This document shows, piece after piece, positions 26,257 to 35,630 of a stretch of 64,000 bases of DNA (position 1 is the first letter of the stretch; every line of letters starts with the position of its first letter). Made by a program: the position numbers and the translations under genes. Location: positions 68,507 through 132,506 of the forward strand of contig NZ_CAMQAZ010000003.1 in assembly GCF_946998835.1 (NCBI RefSeq), read 5' to 3'. Source of the DNA: an uncultured Corynebacterium sp. (GTDB lineage: Bacteria; Actinomycetota; Actinomycetes; Mycobacteriales; Mycobacteriaceae). The notes under the pieces were generated by a model. That model saw only the letters and a list, made by a program, of their open reading frames with translations. It was not told the origin of the DNA and did no database searches.

Positions 26257-26781
26257 TCAAGGCTTGCCGAGGCGAGCGGTGTCATCTTCAAACTCGCCGT
26301 TCAAGCGGCGATAGAGCGTTGCTCGCCACCGCTCGGGGAATTTCCGGGGCGGCGAGGAGACGGTGGCACACGGTCGACGCGGTTGCGTGACCTGGACTGT
26401 CAGATCGTTCAGTTCGAAGATGTCACCCAGATAAACCACCTGGTCAGGAAGACCTTCTAGCGTGAGATTTTCGAAGAAAGTGCCCTCCGGCAAATCGAAT
26501 CCATCAGCCGCCCACTGAGCCATGAACTCGAATGGGTAGCAGCACATCGCCTTATTTGGCCCACCATGGACCTTCAAATTGCCCTGCGCGTCGCCGTCAA
26601 GGCCGTTTTCTGTGGCTATTACGCGACCCGCGTGTGGTGCTTTGGCCGCGCCGGTGCTGATTTCACGGTCGCTCCACTTTTGCGTCACTACCGGGCCTGT
26701 GCGGACTCGGCGCACTCGGCCGATGAGTTCTGGGAGTTGGTGGCTTGGTCGTTGGTGGCTTGGCTGGGTCTGCGGGCTCAT
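26257..26781 (-). CDS. MOSC domain-containing protein, short C-terminus
   Basis: A 174-residue YiiM-like MOSC protein; MOSC domains relate to molybdenum-cofactor sulfurase C-termini and sulfur-carrying enzymes. NGLDGDAQGNLKVHGGPNKAMCCYPFE, FFENLTLEGL and the cysteine in QPRRPCATVS, the presumed reactive residue, are present. The end (after about residue 145) does not resemble the usual GRTGWYxRVL segment, and the protein is ~40 residues shorter than YiiM. The gene may therefore be truncated or diverged, but the core motifs are intact. Confidence 0.8.
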   Translation of the reverse strand: MSPQTQPSHQRPSHQLPELIGRVRRVRTGPVVTQKWSDREISTGAAKAPHAGRVIATENGLDGDAQGNLKVHGGPNKAMCCYPFEFMAQWAADGFDLPEGTFFENLTLEGLPDQVVYLGDIFELNDLTVQVTQPRRPCATVSSPPRKFPERWRATLYRRLNGEFEDDTARLGKP

Positions 26782-26812
26782 GTTTTGAGTCTGTCACATG
26801 ACTAGAAGCGAT

Positions 26813-28117
26813 TTAGCCAGAAAAGGAGAATTTGTATGCGCCTTTTGGAAGTGCAGTAATGGCATCAAACCAACGTCCACGCGGTGTCGTTGAGCCTGCC
26901 AATGCCTTACGAATCATGCCCGCCGCCGAGCCGTCAAAGATCGCATCCCACGTCAGGTGGATGATGGCGTAGCCGAGGTTGATGAGTTGGTAGTCGCGAC
27001 GTCGGTCATGCCACATGCTGGCTGTGCCCGCGTGGTGTTGGCCGGCGGCAGCGCGCGTTTCTGATTGCACTGTTGATTGCATTCTCGACTGCGCAGTTGA
27101 TTGCGCGGGCTCGTACTTCATCCGCCCGTCGCACTCGATGATGATTCCGTGAGCCGGAAGCAGGAAATCCACACGCGCAACGAACACCCCGGCCTCATCT
27201 ACTATTCGCGGTTGCTGCACAAATGACAGCTTTAGCTCCACGAGCAACGCCTTTGTCACCGACTCAAATGCACTTTCCGACCACGGCGATGCCACCATCA
27301 GCACCTCCAGCGCGCGGGGCCCACGCACTCGACCCCGTTGGTCGTGCACGTGGGGTAAGAAATCAGTACTGGAAATGGCCACGTGCCGCGGCGCTGCGAG
27401 CTGCGGAAACTCCTGTTCAATGTCCCAATTTGGTGGCTTAAAGCGCGGCGGCGCCTCCGGCCACGGCGGGGCTTGCTGAGGCTGCATTCCCGTCGAGCCA
27501 AGTGTTCCGACCGAGCCGCGCAGGGCGCCGTCGGCAAGCGCAATAGCTTCGGCAAAGCGTCGAAAGACCTCGGGTTTGCGGCGCGTGGCATCGTCGACGC
27601 GCGGCTGAGCAGCAGCGATATCAACCACGGTTCGCGCCAGAGTAGTGACCCGCGCGCCATCGATGGCGGTCGTGGCACTTGGGGGCAATGCTAAGTAATT
27701 CTGGTGAAATTGCAGGCCATGGTGTGTTTTAAGTGTCGACGACCCACTTTTTACACTGGAACTGAGCGTCAGCGTTTGCGGAATATCGAGCAGTGGCAGG
27801 CCATGTATCAGCGCTGCTGCGATTCCGGTTAATACGCGATCTGGGTGTGCCTGTGAAATGGCAATGCATTGAATCCGTGCCCGGATGAGTTCGGCCTTAA
27901 TGGCAAGAATTCCTCGTGGAAAATCGCTGTTAGATGGCCATATTCGTGCATCCGTGTAAGTGCCCCGAAACAACTGAACAAGTTCACCGCGCTCGACCGC
28001 CCGACTGAGAATCCCTCGTGCTGTATTTCGGCTGATATGAGTCTGTTCTCGCAGGTGCACAATTCCGGAGGAATTGAAAATGAGCTCGCTCGTCTTCCGC
28101 ATGGCGGACATTCTCAT
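26813..28117 (-). CDS. AbiEi-type winged-helix plus DUF559 (PD-(D/E)xK) nuclease-fold protein
   Basis: A 434-residue protein. The N-terminal ~60 residues match the AbiEi antitoxin winged helix (THISRNTARGILSRAVERGELVQL, then FRGTY). The C-terminal third has the DUF559/Vsr-like core VARVDFLLPAHGIIIECDGR then MKYEP, followed by HDRRRDYQLINLGYAIIHLTW. The acidic residues and lysine of a PD-(D/E)xK site are in place. An AQS/QST-rich segment of ~30 residues is inserted between the lysine and the HDRRRD helix, and another PQ-rich linker lies near residue 215. No AbiEii toxin lies beside it. Function unknown; this architecture is common in Actinobacteria. Confidence 0.8.
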   Translation of the reverse strand: MRMSAMRKTSELIFNSSGIVHLREQTHISRNTARGILSRAVERGELVQLFRGTYTDARIWPSNSDFPRGILAIKAELIRARIQCIAISQAHPDRVLTGIAAALIHGLPLLDIPQTLTLSSSVKSGSSTLKTHHGLQFHQNYLALPPSATTAIDGARVTTLARTVVDIAAAQPRVDDATRRKPEVFRRFAEAIALADGALRGSVGTLGSTGMQPQQAPPWPEAPPRFKPPNWDIEQEFPQLAAPRHVAISSTDFLPHVHDQRGRVRGPRALEVLMVASPWSESAFESVTKALLVELKLSFVQQPRIVDEAGVFVARVDFLLPAHGIIIECDGRMKYEPAQSTAQSRMQSTVQSETRAAAGQHHAGTASMWHDRRRDYQLINLGYAIIHLTWDAIFDGSAAGMIRKALAGSTTPRGRWFDAITALPKGAYKFSFSG

Positions 28118-28262
28118 CGATGGTGCGGAAGCCCGCTGGCCAAAGACCGTTGTAAATCAACTTTCTGTGGATAGTTTTCGGACTGTGGATAACACATCAA
28201 TTGAGCCAGACTGCAGATCCAAAAGTAACAGTTAAAGGCGTTTACAAGGGTCAAAATTACCT

Positions 28263-28350
28263 AGACTCGCATGTTTGGTGCCTTTTTTGCCCTAATCCAG
28301 GGAGCTGACCTGGGAGTTTCTAATTTGAAGCCCACCAAACATGCGAGTCT
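28263..28350. repeat. Perfect 18-bp inverted repeat with 52-bp spacer
   Basis: AGACTCGCATGTTTGGTG at 28263-28280 is exactly complemented at 28333-28350. A smaller inverted pair, CCAGG/CCTGG, lies in the spacer, and weaker complementarity continues outward for about 25 bp on each side. It occupies the 428-bp gap between the AbiEi/DUF559 gene and fadB, which otherwise holds the fadB terminator. It may be a MITE-like remnant, an attenuator or a structured RNA. Confidence 0.85.
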
Positions 28351-28412
28351 GCGTCAAAACACCCCTGTTAAATGGCGATAACCGTTGTTTTCGCTTTACG
28401 ACGGATCCAAGT

Positions 28413-28487
28413 CCACCAACCTTGCCTCGAAAAGCCGAAACCCCGACCCGCAGTTAGTTAAAAACTGCCGGTCGGGGCTGGTTGGTG
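28413..28487 (-). terminator. Hairpin terminator of the fadA-fadB operon
   Basis: CCCCGACC (28441-28448) pairs with GGTCGGGG (28470-28477), enclosing CAGTT/AACTG. Outside it, CACCAACC (28413-28420) pairs with GGTTGGTG (28480-28487). It lies ~60 bp beyond the fadB stop. Confidence 0.7.
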
Positions 28488-28545
28488 TGCTGTATGGCCT
28501 AAGCCGTATGAACTAGTGAACTAGCTAGCCGGGGTGAAAAGAGCC

Positions 28546-30777
28546 CTACTTCTTCAGGGACTCCGGAGCGTTGAAGCGCTCGCCGTGCTTCGCAGCCAAC
28601 TCTTCGGCGCGCTCGACGAAGCCCGCGACACCGCGGCGCTCCGGGTGAGCTGCAGCCGGGTCGACGACAGTGGCGCCGTCGTAGTTCTTAATGAACTGGC
28701 GAGTGCCACCGGTCCAGGCCGGGTAGCCGATACCGAAGATGGAGCCGATGTTGCCGTCGGCGTCGTGAAGCAGAACGCCCTCGTCGACGCACTTCTGAGT
28801 CTCGATGGCCTCGATGAAGAGCATGCGGTCGACCAGCTCCTGCAGGTCGGTGTCCTCCGGAGCGATCGGGGTGATGTTCAGCTCCTCGCGCAGCTCGTTG
28901 AACAGGCCCGGCCACAGACCGGAGCGCTTGCCGTCGACGTACTCGTAGAAGCCCTTGCCCTCGAGCTTGCCCGGGCGCTCGAACTTGTGCAGCATGGCTT
29001 CGACCAGGGCCGGCACGCCGCCCTCGTCTAGGGTCTGACCTGCAGCTTCGGCGGCAGCGCGGGTCTCGCCAGCGATCTTCTCCATGAGCTTGAGGTTCAG
29101 CTCGTCGGCAAGCTGGAGCTGCGGTGCCGGGTAACCAGCCTGGCGGCCAGCGGCCTCGATGATGGCCGGGTCATAGCCCTCGGCAACCATGCGCAGAGCC
29201 TCGTTGATGACGGTGCCGATGACGCGGGAAGTGTAGAAACCGCGAGAGTCGGTGACGACAATCGGAATCTTGCGGATTGCAACAGCGAAGTCCAGCGAAG
29301 CGGCGAGGATTGCCGGGTCGGTGTTATCGCCGGAGATGATCTCAATCAGCTGCATCTTGTCCACCGGGGAGAAGAAGTGCAGACCGATGAAGTCCTTCTC
29401 ACGCTTGACGTGGGAAGCCAGCTCGGTAATCGGCAGGGTGGAGGTGTTGGAGCCCAGGATGCAGGTCTCCGGAACTGCGGCCTCGATCTCGGCGTGAACC
29501 TTGTGCTTGAGGTCGGTGTTCTCGAAGACGGCCTCGATGACCAGGTCGACGTCGGACAGGTCATCGTAGGACTCGGTCGGCTTGATGCGGTTCAGCAGTG
29601 CTGCGGACTTCTCCTCAGTGGTGCGACCGCGCTTGAGAGCCTTGGCCTCCAGACCCTCGGAGTAGGCCTTGCCGCGCTCGGCGTTCTCCAGGGAAATGTC
29701 CTTCAGGACAACTTCCATGCCAGCCTTTGCACACACGTAGGCAATACCTGCGCCCATCATGCCGGCGCCGACAACGGCAACCTTCTTGAACTCGCGCTTC
29801 GGGTACGGGGTGCCGTCAGCCTGCAGCGGACGGGAGCCGCCGCCCTGAGCGTGGTTGAGGTCGAAGAAGAACGCCTGCATCATGTTCTTCGACTGGGTAC
29901 CGGTGACCAGCTCGGTGAAGTAGCGGGACTCGATACGCAGTGCGGTGTCGATGTCGACCTGAGAGCCCTCGATGGCAGCCTGCATAGCAAGGCGCGGAGC
30001 CTTCATCGGGGAGCCCTTGAGCTGCTTGGTCAGGTTCGCCGGGAAGGACGGCAGGTTCATTGCGAACTTAGGAGTCTTCGGGTCGCCACCCGGGATGCGG
30101 AAGCCCTTCTCGTCCCACGGCTGTGCTGCCTTGGCATCTTCGCTGGTCAGCCATGCGCGAGCAGTGTCGATGAGCTGCTCCGGAGCAACAACCTCGTCAA
30201 CGAGGCCAGCTGCGAGAGCCTTGCCCGGGTTCATCTGCGCGCCGGTCAGAATGACCTTCATCAGCGCGTCCTGAATGCCCAGCATGCGAACGACGCGGGA
30301 GACGCCGCCGCCACCCGGCAGCAGGCCGAGGGTGACCTCCGGCAGGCCAATCTTGGAACCGCGGGCATCGGCAGCAACGCGGTGGTTAGCAGCCAGTGCG
30401 ACCTCGAGGCCGCCGCCCAGTGCCGCGCCGTTGATGGCAGCAACAATCGGCACCGGGAGCTTCTCCAGGCGACGCAGGGAGGCCTTCATGTCCTCGACCA
30501 TGTTGAACATGTCAGCTGCATCGTCCTCAGTGGCCTTGGACATCTGCTTGATGTCGCCACCTGCGAAGAAGGTCTTCTTCGCAGAGGTGATGATGATGCC
30601 CTTGATGGAGGTCTCAGAGCCGTCGCCAATTTCGTTTTCCAGGCGCTCCACGGTGGCGCGGATGTCGTCCTGGAAGGTCTTGTTCATGGTGTTGACCGGC
30701 GCATTCGGGTCATCCATGGTGAGGGTGACGATTCCGGCGTCGTCCTGATCCCACCGGAACATGTTATCTGTGCTCAT
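28546..30777 (-). CDS. fadB: Multifunctional fatty-acid oxidation protein: enoyl-CoA hydratase / 3-hydroxyacyl-CoA dehydrogenase
   Basis: A 743-residue beta-oxidation enzyme hydrating enoyl-CoA and oxidising the 3-hydroxyacyl-CoA with NAD. The N-terminal crotonase domain has AAINGAALGGGLEVALAANHR (oxyanion hole and catalytic Glu region) and GLPEVTLGLLPGGGG. The dehydrogenase domain follows from ~residue 330, with VAVVGAGMMGAGIAYVCAKAG and the catalytic region FIGLHFFSPVDKMQLIEII. The C-terminal 3HCDH domain ends near residue 720. It follows fadA on the same strand with a 74-bp gap, as part of the same operon. Confidence 0.95.
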   Translation of the reverse strand: MSTDNMFRWDQDDAGIVTLTMDDPNAPVNTMNKTFQDDIRATVERLENEIGDGSETSIKGIIITSAKKTFFAGGDIKQMSKATEDDAADMFNMVEDMKASLRRLEKLPVPIVAAINGAALGGGLEVALAANHRVAADARGSKIGLPEVTLGLLPGGGGVSRVVRMLGIQDALMKVILTGAQMNPGKALAAGLVDEVVAPEQLIDTARAWLTSEDAKAAQPWDEKGFRIPGGDPKTPKFAMNLPSFPANLTKQLKGSPMKAPRLAMQAAIEGSQVDIDTALRIESRYFTELVTGTQSKNMMQAFFFDLNHAQGGGSRPLQADGTPYPKREFKKVAVVGAGMMGAGIAYVCAKAGMEVVLKDISLENAERGKAYSEGLEAKALKRGRTTEEKSAALLNRIKPTESYDDLSDVDLVIEAVFENTDLKHKVHAEIEAAVPETCILGSNTSTLPITELASHVKREKDFIGLHFFSPVDKMQLIEIISGDNTDPAILAASLDFAVAIRKIPIVVTDSRGFYTSRVIGTVINEALRMVAEGYDPAIIEAAGRQAGYPAPQLQLADELNLKLMEKIAGETRAAAEAAGQTLDEGGVPALVEAMLHKFERPGKLEGKGFYEYVDGKRSGLWPGLFNELREELNITPIAPEDTDLQELVDRMLFIEAIETQKCVDEGVLLHDADGNIGSIFGIGYPAWTGGTRQFIKNYDGATVVDPAAAHPERRGVAGFVERAEELAAKHGERFNAPESLKK

Positions 30778-30851
30778 AAATCAGTCAGTCCTTTGTGGTT
30801 ATCGCGGTGTGACCGCGGTAATTGTCGCTGTGAGTTTCGTTCCGGTTTGCT

Positions 30852-32087
30852 TTAGACGCGCTCGATGATGGTTGCAACACCCATGCCGCCAGCCACGCAG
30901 AGCGAGATGAGGGCGTAGCGGCCACCGGTGCGGTGCAGCTCGTCGATTGCGGCGCCGGTGATCATGGCACCGGTTGCACCCAGCGGGTGACCCATGGCCA
31001 TTGCGCCACCGTTGATGTTGAGCTTGTCGTAGTCGATGCCCAGGTTCTGCTGAGCGTGCTTGACGACGGCGGCAAACGCCTCGTTGATTTCCCACACGTC
31101 GATATCGTCGACGGTCAGGTTTGCCTTGGCCAGTGCCTCGCGGACAGCCGGCTCGATGCCGGTCAGCATGATGGTCGGCTCGACACCATTGACTGCGGTG
31201 GCGACAACGCGTGCGCGTGGGGTGAGCCCCATGTCAGCGCCGGCCTTCTCAGAACCAACCAGGGTCAGTGCAGCGCCGTCGACGATGCCGGAGGAGTTAC
31301 CTGCGTGGTGGACGTGGTTGATGCGCTCGAGCTGCGGGTACTTCTTCAGTGCAACTGCGTCGAAGCCGCCCTGCTCGCCCATCATGGTGAAGGCTGCGCG
31401 CAGGCCGGAGAGGGACTCTGCGGAGACGCCTTCGCGAATGGTTTCATCGCGGTCGAGGATGGTCAGACCGTTAGCGTCCTTGACTGGGACGACCGAGCGG
31501 TCGAAGCGACCCTCAGACCATGCCTTTGCAGCACGAGCGTGGGAGAGTGCTGCCATCTCGTCGAGGGACTCGCGGTCAAAGCCGTCGAGCGATGCAATCA
31601 GGTCAGCGGAGATGCCCTGCGGGACGAAGTCGGTCGCGAAAGAGACCTGTGCGTCCATTGCCATTGCGCCACCGTCGGACATCATTGGCACGCGGGACAT
31701 GGACTCCACACCACCAGCGAGAACGAGCTCGTCCATGCCGGAGCGGACCTTCTGAGCAGCCAGGTTGATGGCGGAGAGGCCGGAAGCGCAGAAGCGGTTG
31801 ATCTGGACACCGCCGGTGCGGTACGGCAGACCTGCGGTGAGTGCTGCGGTGCGGGCAATGTCCGCGCCCTGGTCGCCGACCGGGCTGACGCAGCCCACGA
31901 TGAGGTCGCTGATGCGCTCTTCGTCCAGGTCAGGGAAACGATTGCGGATTTCGTCGATGAGGCCGACGAGAAGTGATACCGGGCGTACCTCGTGGAGGGA
32001 GCCGTCCTTCTTGCCCTTGCCGCGCGGGGTGCGAATTGCCTCGTAGATGAAGGCTTCGCCGCCCGGCTGAATGGTGGCGGAAGTCAT
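30852..32087 (-). CDS. fadA: Acetyl-CoA C-acyltransferase (3-ketoacyl-CoA thiolase)
   Basis: A 411-residue thiolase cleaving 3-ketoacyl-CoA with CoA, the last step of the beta-oxidation cycle. The nucleophilic cysteine lies in INRFCASGLSAINLAAQ (~residue 98). The C-terminal catalytic residues lie in NINGGAMAMGHPLGATGA (His) and ALISLCVAGGMGVATII (second Cys). It is the upstream gene of a two-gene operon with fadB, which supplies the preceding two reactions. The upstream region contains AGTGTCGTGCGTCACT (32117-32132), loosely palindromic, as a possible operator. Confidence 0.95.
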   Translation of the reverse strand: MTSATIQPGGEAFIYEAIRTPRGKGKKDGSLHEVRPVSLLVGLIDEIRNRFPDLDEERISDLIVGCVSPVGDQGADIARTAALTAGLPYRTGGVQINRFCASGLSAINLAAQKVRSGMDELVLAGGVESMSRVPMMSDGGAMAMDAQVSFATDFVPQGISADLIASLDGFDRESLDEMAALSHARAAKAWSEGRFDRSVVPVKDANGLTILDRDETIREGVSAESLSGLRAAFTMMGEQGGFDAVALKKYPQLERINHVHHAGNSSGIVDGAALTLVGSEKAGADMGLTPRARVVATAVNGVEPTIMLTGIEPAVREALAKANLTVDDIDVWEINEAFAAVVKHAQQNLGIDYDKLNINGGAMAMGHPLGATGAMITGAAIDELHRTGGRYALISLCVAGGMGVATIIERV

Positions 32088-32312
32088 GTGTTTTTACCTC
32101 ACAGATTCGTCGTAAAGTGTCGTGCGTCACTCTATAACGAAAGGCGGATTGGCGGGGGTGATTTGAGGGGTGTTGTAGGGAAAAGAGGCCAACCACACCA
32201 TTTCACCTGTGGTTATGGGAGAAACCGGGGGTAATTACATAAGTAGTTTTGGGGTGGTGCCGCGGAAACTTTTGCGCAGAGTCGCGGAGGCAGACCGGCA
32301 AAAGTCGAATTT

Positions 32313-32348
32313 CCGCAAACGCCCGCCCGCAAACGTCCGCCCGCAACC
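32313..32348. repeat. 14-bp tandem repeat at the hsdR/fadA junction
   Basis: CCGCAAACGCCCGC (32313-32326) and CCGCAAACGTCCGC (32327-32340) are followed by a partial third unit up to 32348, just before the hsdR stop codon. The rest of the ~260-bp gap to fadA holds the fadA promoter region and no credible gene. Confidence 0.7.
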
Positions 32349-32349
32349 A

Positions 32350-35300
32350 TCAAGCCGCCTCTCCATCATCCTCCGCGAACCCCAAGTTCCGATAGCGTTC
32401 GACAAAGGCCTGGATGCGCTGCAGCACCCGCGTCTTGACCTTCTCACGCTCATTACCTGGAGTAAACCGCGACATTGGCGGAAGAACTCGAACAATTCCG
32501 GTGCCAAGCGTGCTGACAATGCCGGTGGTCAGCGCCTCTTCAATGAAAGATTGCGCCGTCGGCATCCGCAGCTTCTCTTCGGTAATGATCGCATTGAGTT
32601 CTTCCGTGCGTTTGGTCCTGATGAATTCTTCCCACTGCTCGTCAACGGGCTGGGTCAGGCTCACGGTGTTGACGAATTCTTCGATCAGGTCGCGCTTGTT
32701 CCGCAGCGATGGGCTGGAGTTTGCAGCACGAGAAATCTGGGCACGAATTTCTTCTCTCTCGTCACTGCCGTGGGTTTCGCGGTATTGCTCGACGAGCATG
32801 AGAATGTAGTCGACATTGATTTCTACCTGCTTAATCAGCTCCATCTCGAAGACCACATCTTCGTTGATGGACTCCCGTTCCCCGTCGCTTTCAGTACGGA
32901 ATTCCGCGAACAGGTCGAGGTAGATACTGCGGTAGTCCTGCTCCTGGCGAGGCGTCAGCAGCGCGTCATCAGCGAATTGGTCGAAGGAAGTCAGGATGTT
33001 TTGGACGCGCAGTATCGCGCCGAAGAGCTTGATGAACTCCTTCTTCGCCTTCTCACCAACAATGACCTTATCCAGCGGGTATTCCTGGAGCAGCTGATTC
33101 ACCAGCTCGGCGTATTCCGCAAAGTACTCAGCGTAGGGCTTGAGCAGCACTACGCTTTGCGCATCGGTGTCGCCGAAGAGTCGCAGCGCCTCATTTGTGG
33201 CATCTTCGAGGTCCCGGAAGCAGACAATGTTGCCGTACGTCTTGACTGAGTTGAGGATTCGGTTGGTACGCGAGAACGCCTGAATCAATCCGTGGTACTT
33301 CAGGTTCTTGTCCACGAACAGGGTGTTCAAGGTAGTGGCATCGAATCCGGTGAGGAACATGTTGACCACGATGGTCATATCGACTTCCCTGTTCTTCATT
33401 CGCAGGGAGAGGTCTTTGTAGTAGTTCTGGAATTTCTCGGCTGAGGTGTCGTAGTTGGTCTTGAAATACCCGTTGTAGTCGGCAATCGCCGCTTCCAGGT
33501 AATCGCGCGCAACCTTGGGTAGCTGCTCGGGCTCCATGCCTTCTTCAAGGAGCAAGCCTGTCTCGTCGGCCACGGCAGTAGCTGCCGCAGCGTTTTTCTT
33601 TTCGCTTGACGACGGAATCGTCGGTGACTCATCCTTTTCGGCCTCATTTGGCGCGAATGAGTAAATCATGGCGATCTTCAGGCGCTCTGCTTCAGGCAGT
33701 GACGCTTGCGCTTCTTTGAAGAGGTTGTAGTAGGTGTAAGCAGCCTCAACAGAAGCAGTGGCGAAGATAGCGTTGAAGCCACGAACTCGTTGATTTTTCT
33801 TTATTTCCTTGATTCGACCGCGGTGTCGGGCCTTTGCTGAGGCGGATACGTTCTCGACAACGCGGTGTTCGTAGAAGGTTTCCCGCTTCGTTTTCTGCGC
33901 GAAGTGTTCGAGCGTGTAGTCGACGACGTTTTTCAGGCGAGGCTCCGCCAGGAGTGCGCCTTCAGTATCGATGCCTGTGACTTCCTTGTCTTTAACGTTT
34001 CCAACCGAGATGGTGTTGACGTAGTCGATCCGGAAGGGCAGGACATTTTTATCGGTGATGGCATTGACAATGGTGTAGGCGTGGAGTCGTTTGCCGAAAG
34101 CCTGCTCGGTGGTTTTGAGGTTGGCCTTGGTGCCACTGGTGGAGTTGTCGGCGAAGATGGGCGTTCCGGTGAAACCGAAGAGGTTGTACTTCTTGAATGC
34201 CTTAGTAATGGCAGTGTGCATGTCGCCAAATTGGGAGCGGTGGCATTCGTCGAAGATGATGACCACGTGCTTGCTGTAGACATCGTGGTGTTTGTTGCCT
34301 GCGATGAAGTTCGACAGCTTCTGAATTGTGGTGATGATGATGGCTGCATCGTCGTCTTCCAGCTGCTTCTTCAGCACGGCGGTCGAGGTGTTGGAGTTGG
34401 CAGCACCCTTTTGGAAGCGGTCATACTCACGCATGGTTTGGTAGTCGAGGTCCTTGCGGTCGACGACAAAGAGGACCTTATCTACATGCGAGAGTTTGCT
34501 AGCCAGCTGTGCGGCTTTGAATGAGGTGAGGGTTTTCCCCGAACCGGTCGTGTGCCAGATGTAGCCGCCGGCCTCCGTGGTGCCAAGGCGTTCACGATAG
34601 TTATTGGAAATCTCAATTCGTTGCAGAATTTTCTCAGCAGCGACGATTTGGTACGGGCGCATCACCAGTAGTTCTTCCGCAGCGGTGAAGACGCAGTACT
34701 TGGTCAGAATATTGAGAAGCGAGTGCTTGGACAGGAATGTCTTAGTGAAGCCAACAAGATCCCGGATGGGTTGGTTGTTTGCGTCAGCCCACCACGATGT
34801 GAATTCAAAGCTCTTAGCACCGCGCGCCGGGCGGCCTTTTCCTCCCGTTTCTTTGATGTGCAGTTCACGGGTGGTGTTGGAGTAGTACTTGGTCAGAGTG
34901 CCGTTACTGATGACAAACAGCTGCACATAATCGAACAAACCGTCACCAGACCAGAAAGAGTCGCGCTGGTAGCGCCTGATCTGGTTAAAGGCTTCACGCA
35001 GCTCTACGCCACGGCGCTTGAGTTCGATATGCACCATGGGAAGGCCATTGACCAGGATGGTGACGTCGTAACGATTAGAGTGTTTCGCACCGCCTTCGTC
35101 CTTTTCCACCTCGTACTGGTTAATGACCTGCAGTCGGTTGTTATGGATATTTGCTTTATCCAGCAGTCGGATGTTTTTGCTCGTGCCGTCGTCACGCGTA
35201 AGAACCTGAATGTGGTCTTCGTGGATGCGACGGGTCTTTTCCTTGATTCCGTCGTTGGCGCTGGTGATGCAGGTGCGATAGAACCGTTCCCATTCCGCGT

Positions 35301-35559
35301 CGCTGAAGGTGACGTGGTTGAGGGTTTCTAGTTGGCGGCGAAGGTTGGCAACGAGGTCTGCTTCGCTGTGGATAGGCAGGTAGTCGTAGGCCTGCGACTG
35401 GAGGATGTCGATGAGTTCCTGCTCCAGTTGCGCCTCGGTTTGGTAGTCCTCCGAGGTGCGCTCCTCGGCCTGGTACTCCGCGACGACGGTGCTCTGCTCA
35501 CCGACAGCGATCGGGTCGTACTTGGTTACTCGTCGCTTGCCGACGCCGTCCTGGTTCAT
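32350..35559 (-). CDS. hsdR: Type I restriction endonuclease subunit R
   Basis: HsdR is the ATP-driven translocase and nuclease subunit of a type I restriction-modification complex. In its 1069 residues the PD-(D/E)xK nuclease region lies near residue 175 (VHIELKRRGVELREAFNQI). The superfamily-2 motor has Walker A TTGSGKT (~336-342) and DECH box IIFDECHRSQFG (~434). A helicase C lobe includes FLTGFDATTLNTLFVDKNL and QAFSRTNRIL. It looks full length and intact. It is the last gene of the hsdM-rhuM-hsdS-rloA-rloB-hsdR run. Confidence 0.96.
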   Translation of the reverse strand: MNQDGVGKRRVTKYDPIAVGEQSTVVAEYQAEERTSEDYQTEAQLEQELIDILQSQAYDYLPIHSEADLVANLRRQLETLNHVTFSDAEWERFYRTCITSANDGIKEKTRRIHEDHIQVLTRDDGTSKNIRLLDKANIHNNRLQVINQYEVEKDEGGAKHSNRYDVTILVNGLPMVHIELKRRGVELREAFNQIRRYQRDSFWSGDGLFDYVQLFVISNGTLTKYYSNTTRELHIKETGGKGRPARGAKSFEFTSWWADANNQPIRDLVGFTKTFLSKHSLLNILTKYCVFTAAEELLVMRPYQIVAAEKILQRIEISNNYRERLGTTEAGGYIWHTTGSGKTLTSFKAAQLASKLSHVDKVLFVVDRKDLDYQTMREYDRFQKGAANSNTSTAVLKKQLEDDDAAIIITTIQKLSNFIAGNKHHDVYSKHVVIIFDECHRSQFGDMHTAITKAFKKYNLFGFTGTPIFADNSTSGTKANLKTTEQAFGKRLHAYTIVNAITDKNVLPFRIDYVNTISVGNVKDKEVTGIDTEGALLAEPRLKNVVDYTLEHFAQKTKRETFYEHRVVENVSASAKARHRGRIKEIKKNQRVRGFNAIFATASVEAAYTYYNLFKEAQASLPEAERLKIAMIYSFAPNEAEKDESPTIPSSSEKKNAAAATAVADETGLLLEEGMEPEQLPKVARDYLEAAIADYNGYFKTNYDTSAEKFQNYYKDLSLRMKNREVDMTIVVNMFLTGFDATTLNTLFVDKNLKYHGLIQAFSRTNRILNSVKTYGNIVCFRDLEDATNEALRLFGDTDAQSVVLLKPYAEYFAEYAELVNQLLQEYPLDKVIVGEKAKKEFIKLFGAILRVQNILTSFDQFADDALLTPRQEQDYRSIYLDLFAEFRTESDGERESINEDVVFEMELIKQVEINVDYILMLVEQYRETHGSDEREEIRAQISRAANSSPSLRNKRDLIEEFVNTVSLTQPVDEQWEEFIRTKRTEELNAIITEEKLRMPTAQSFIEEALTTGIVSTLGTGIVRVLPPMSRFTPGNEREKVKTRVLQRIQAFVERYRNLGFAEDDGEAA

Positions 35560-35630
35560 GCAAAGAGTCCTTCTTAATTTATGTGTGAGAGGTTCTTTAG
35601 CTGTCGAAAAATAATAATACTTCTGCGTGC

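Noticed and set aside
29377..30855. A 492-codon plus-strand open frame opposite fadB
   Set aside because: Antisense mirror of a highly biased, well-identified gene; no domain is visible.
30933..31976. A 347-codon plus-strand open frame opposite fadA
   Set aside because: Antisense mirror of the thiolase gene; no recognisable protein features.
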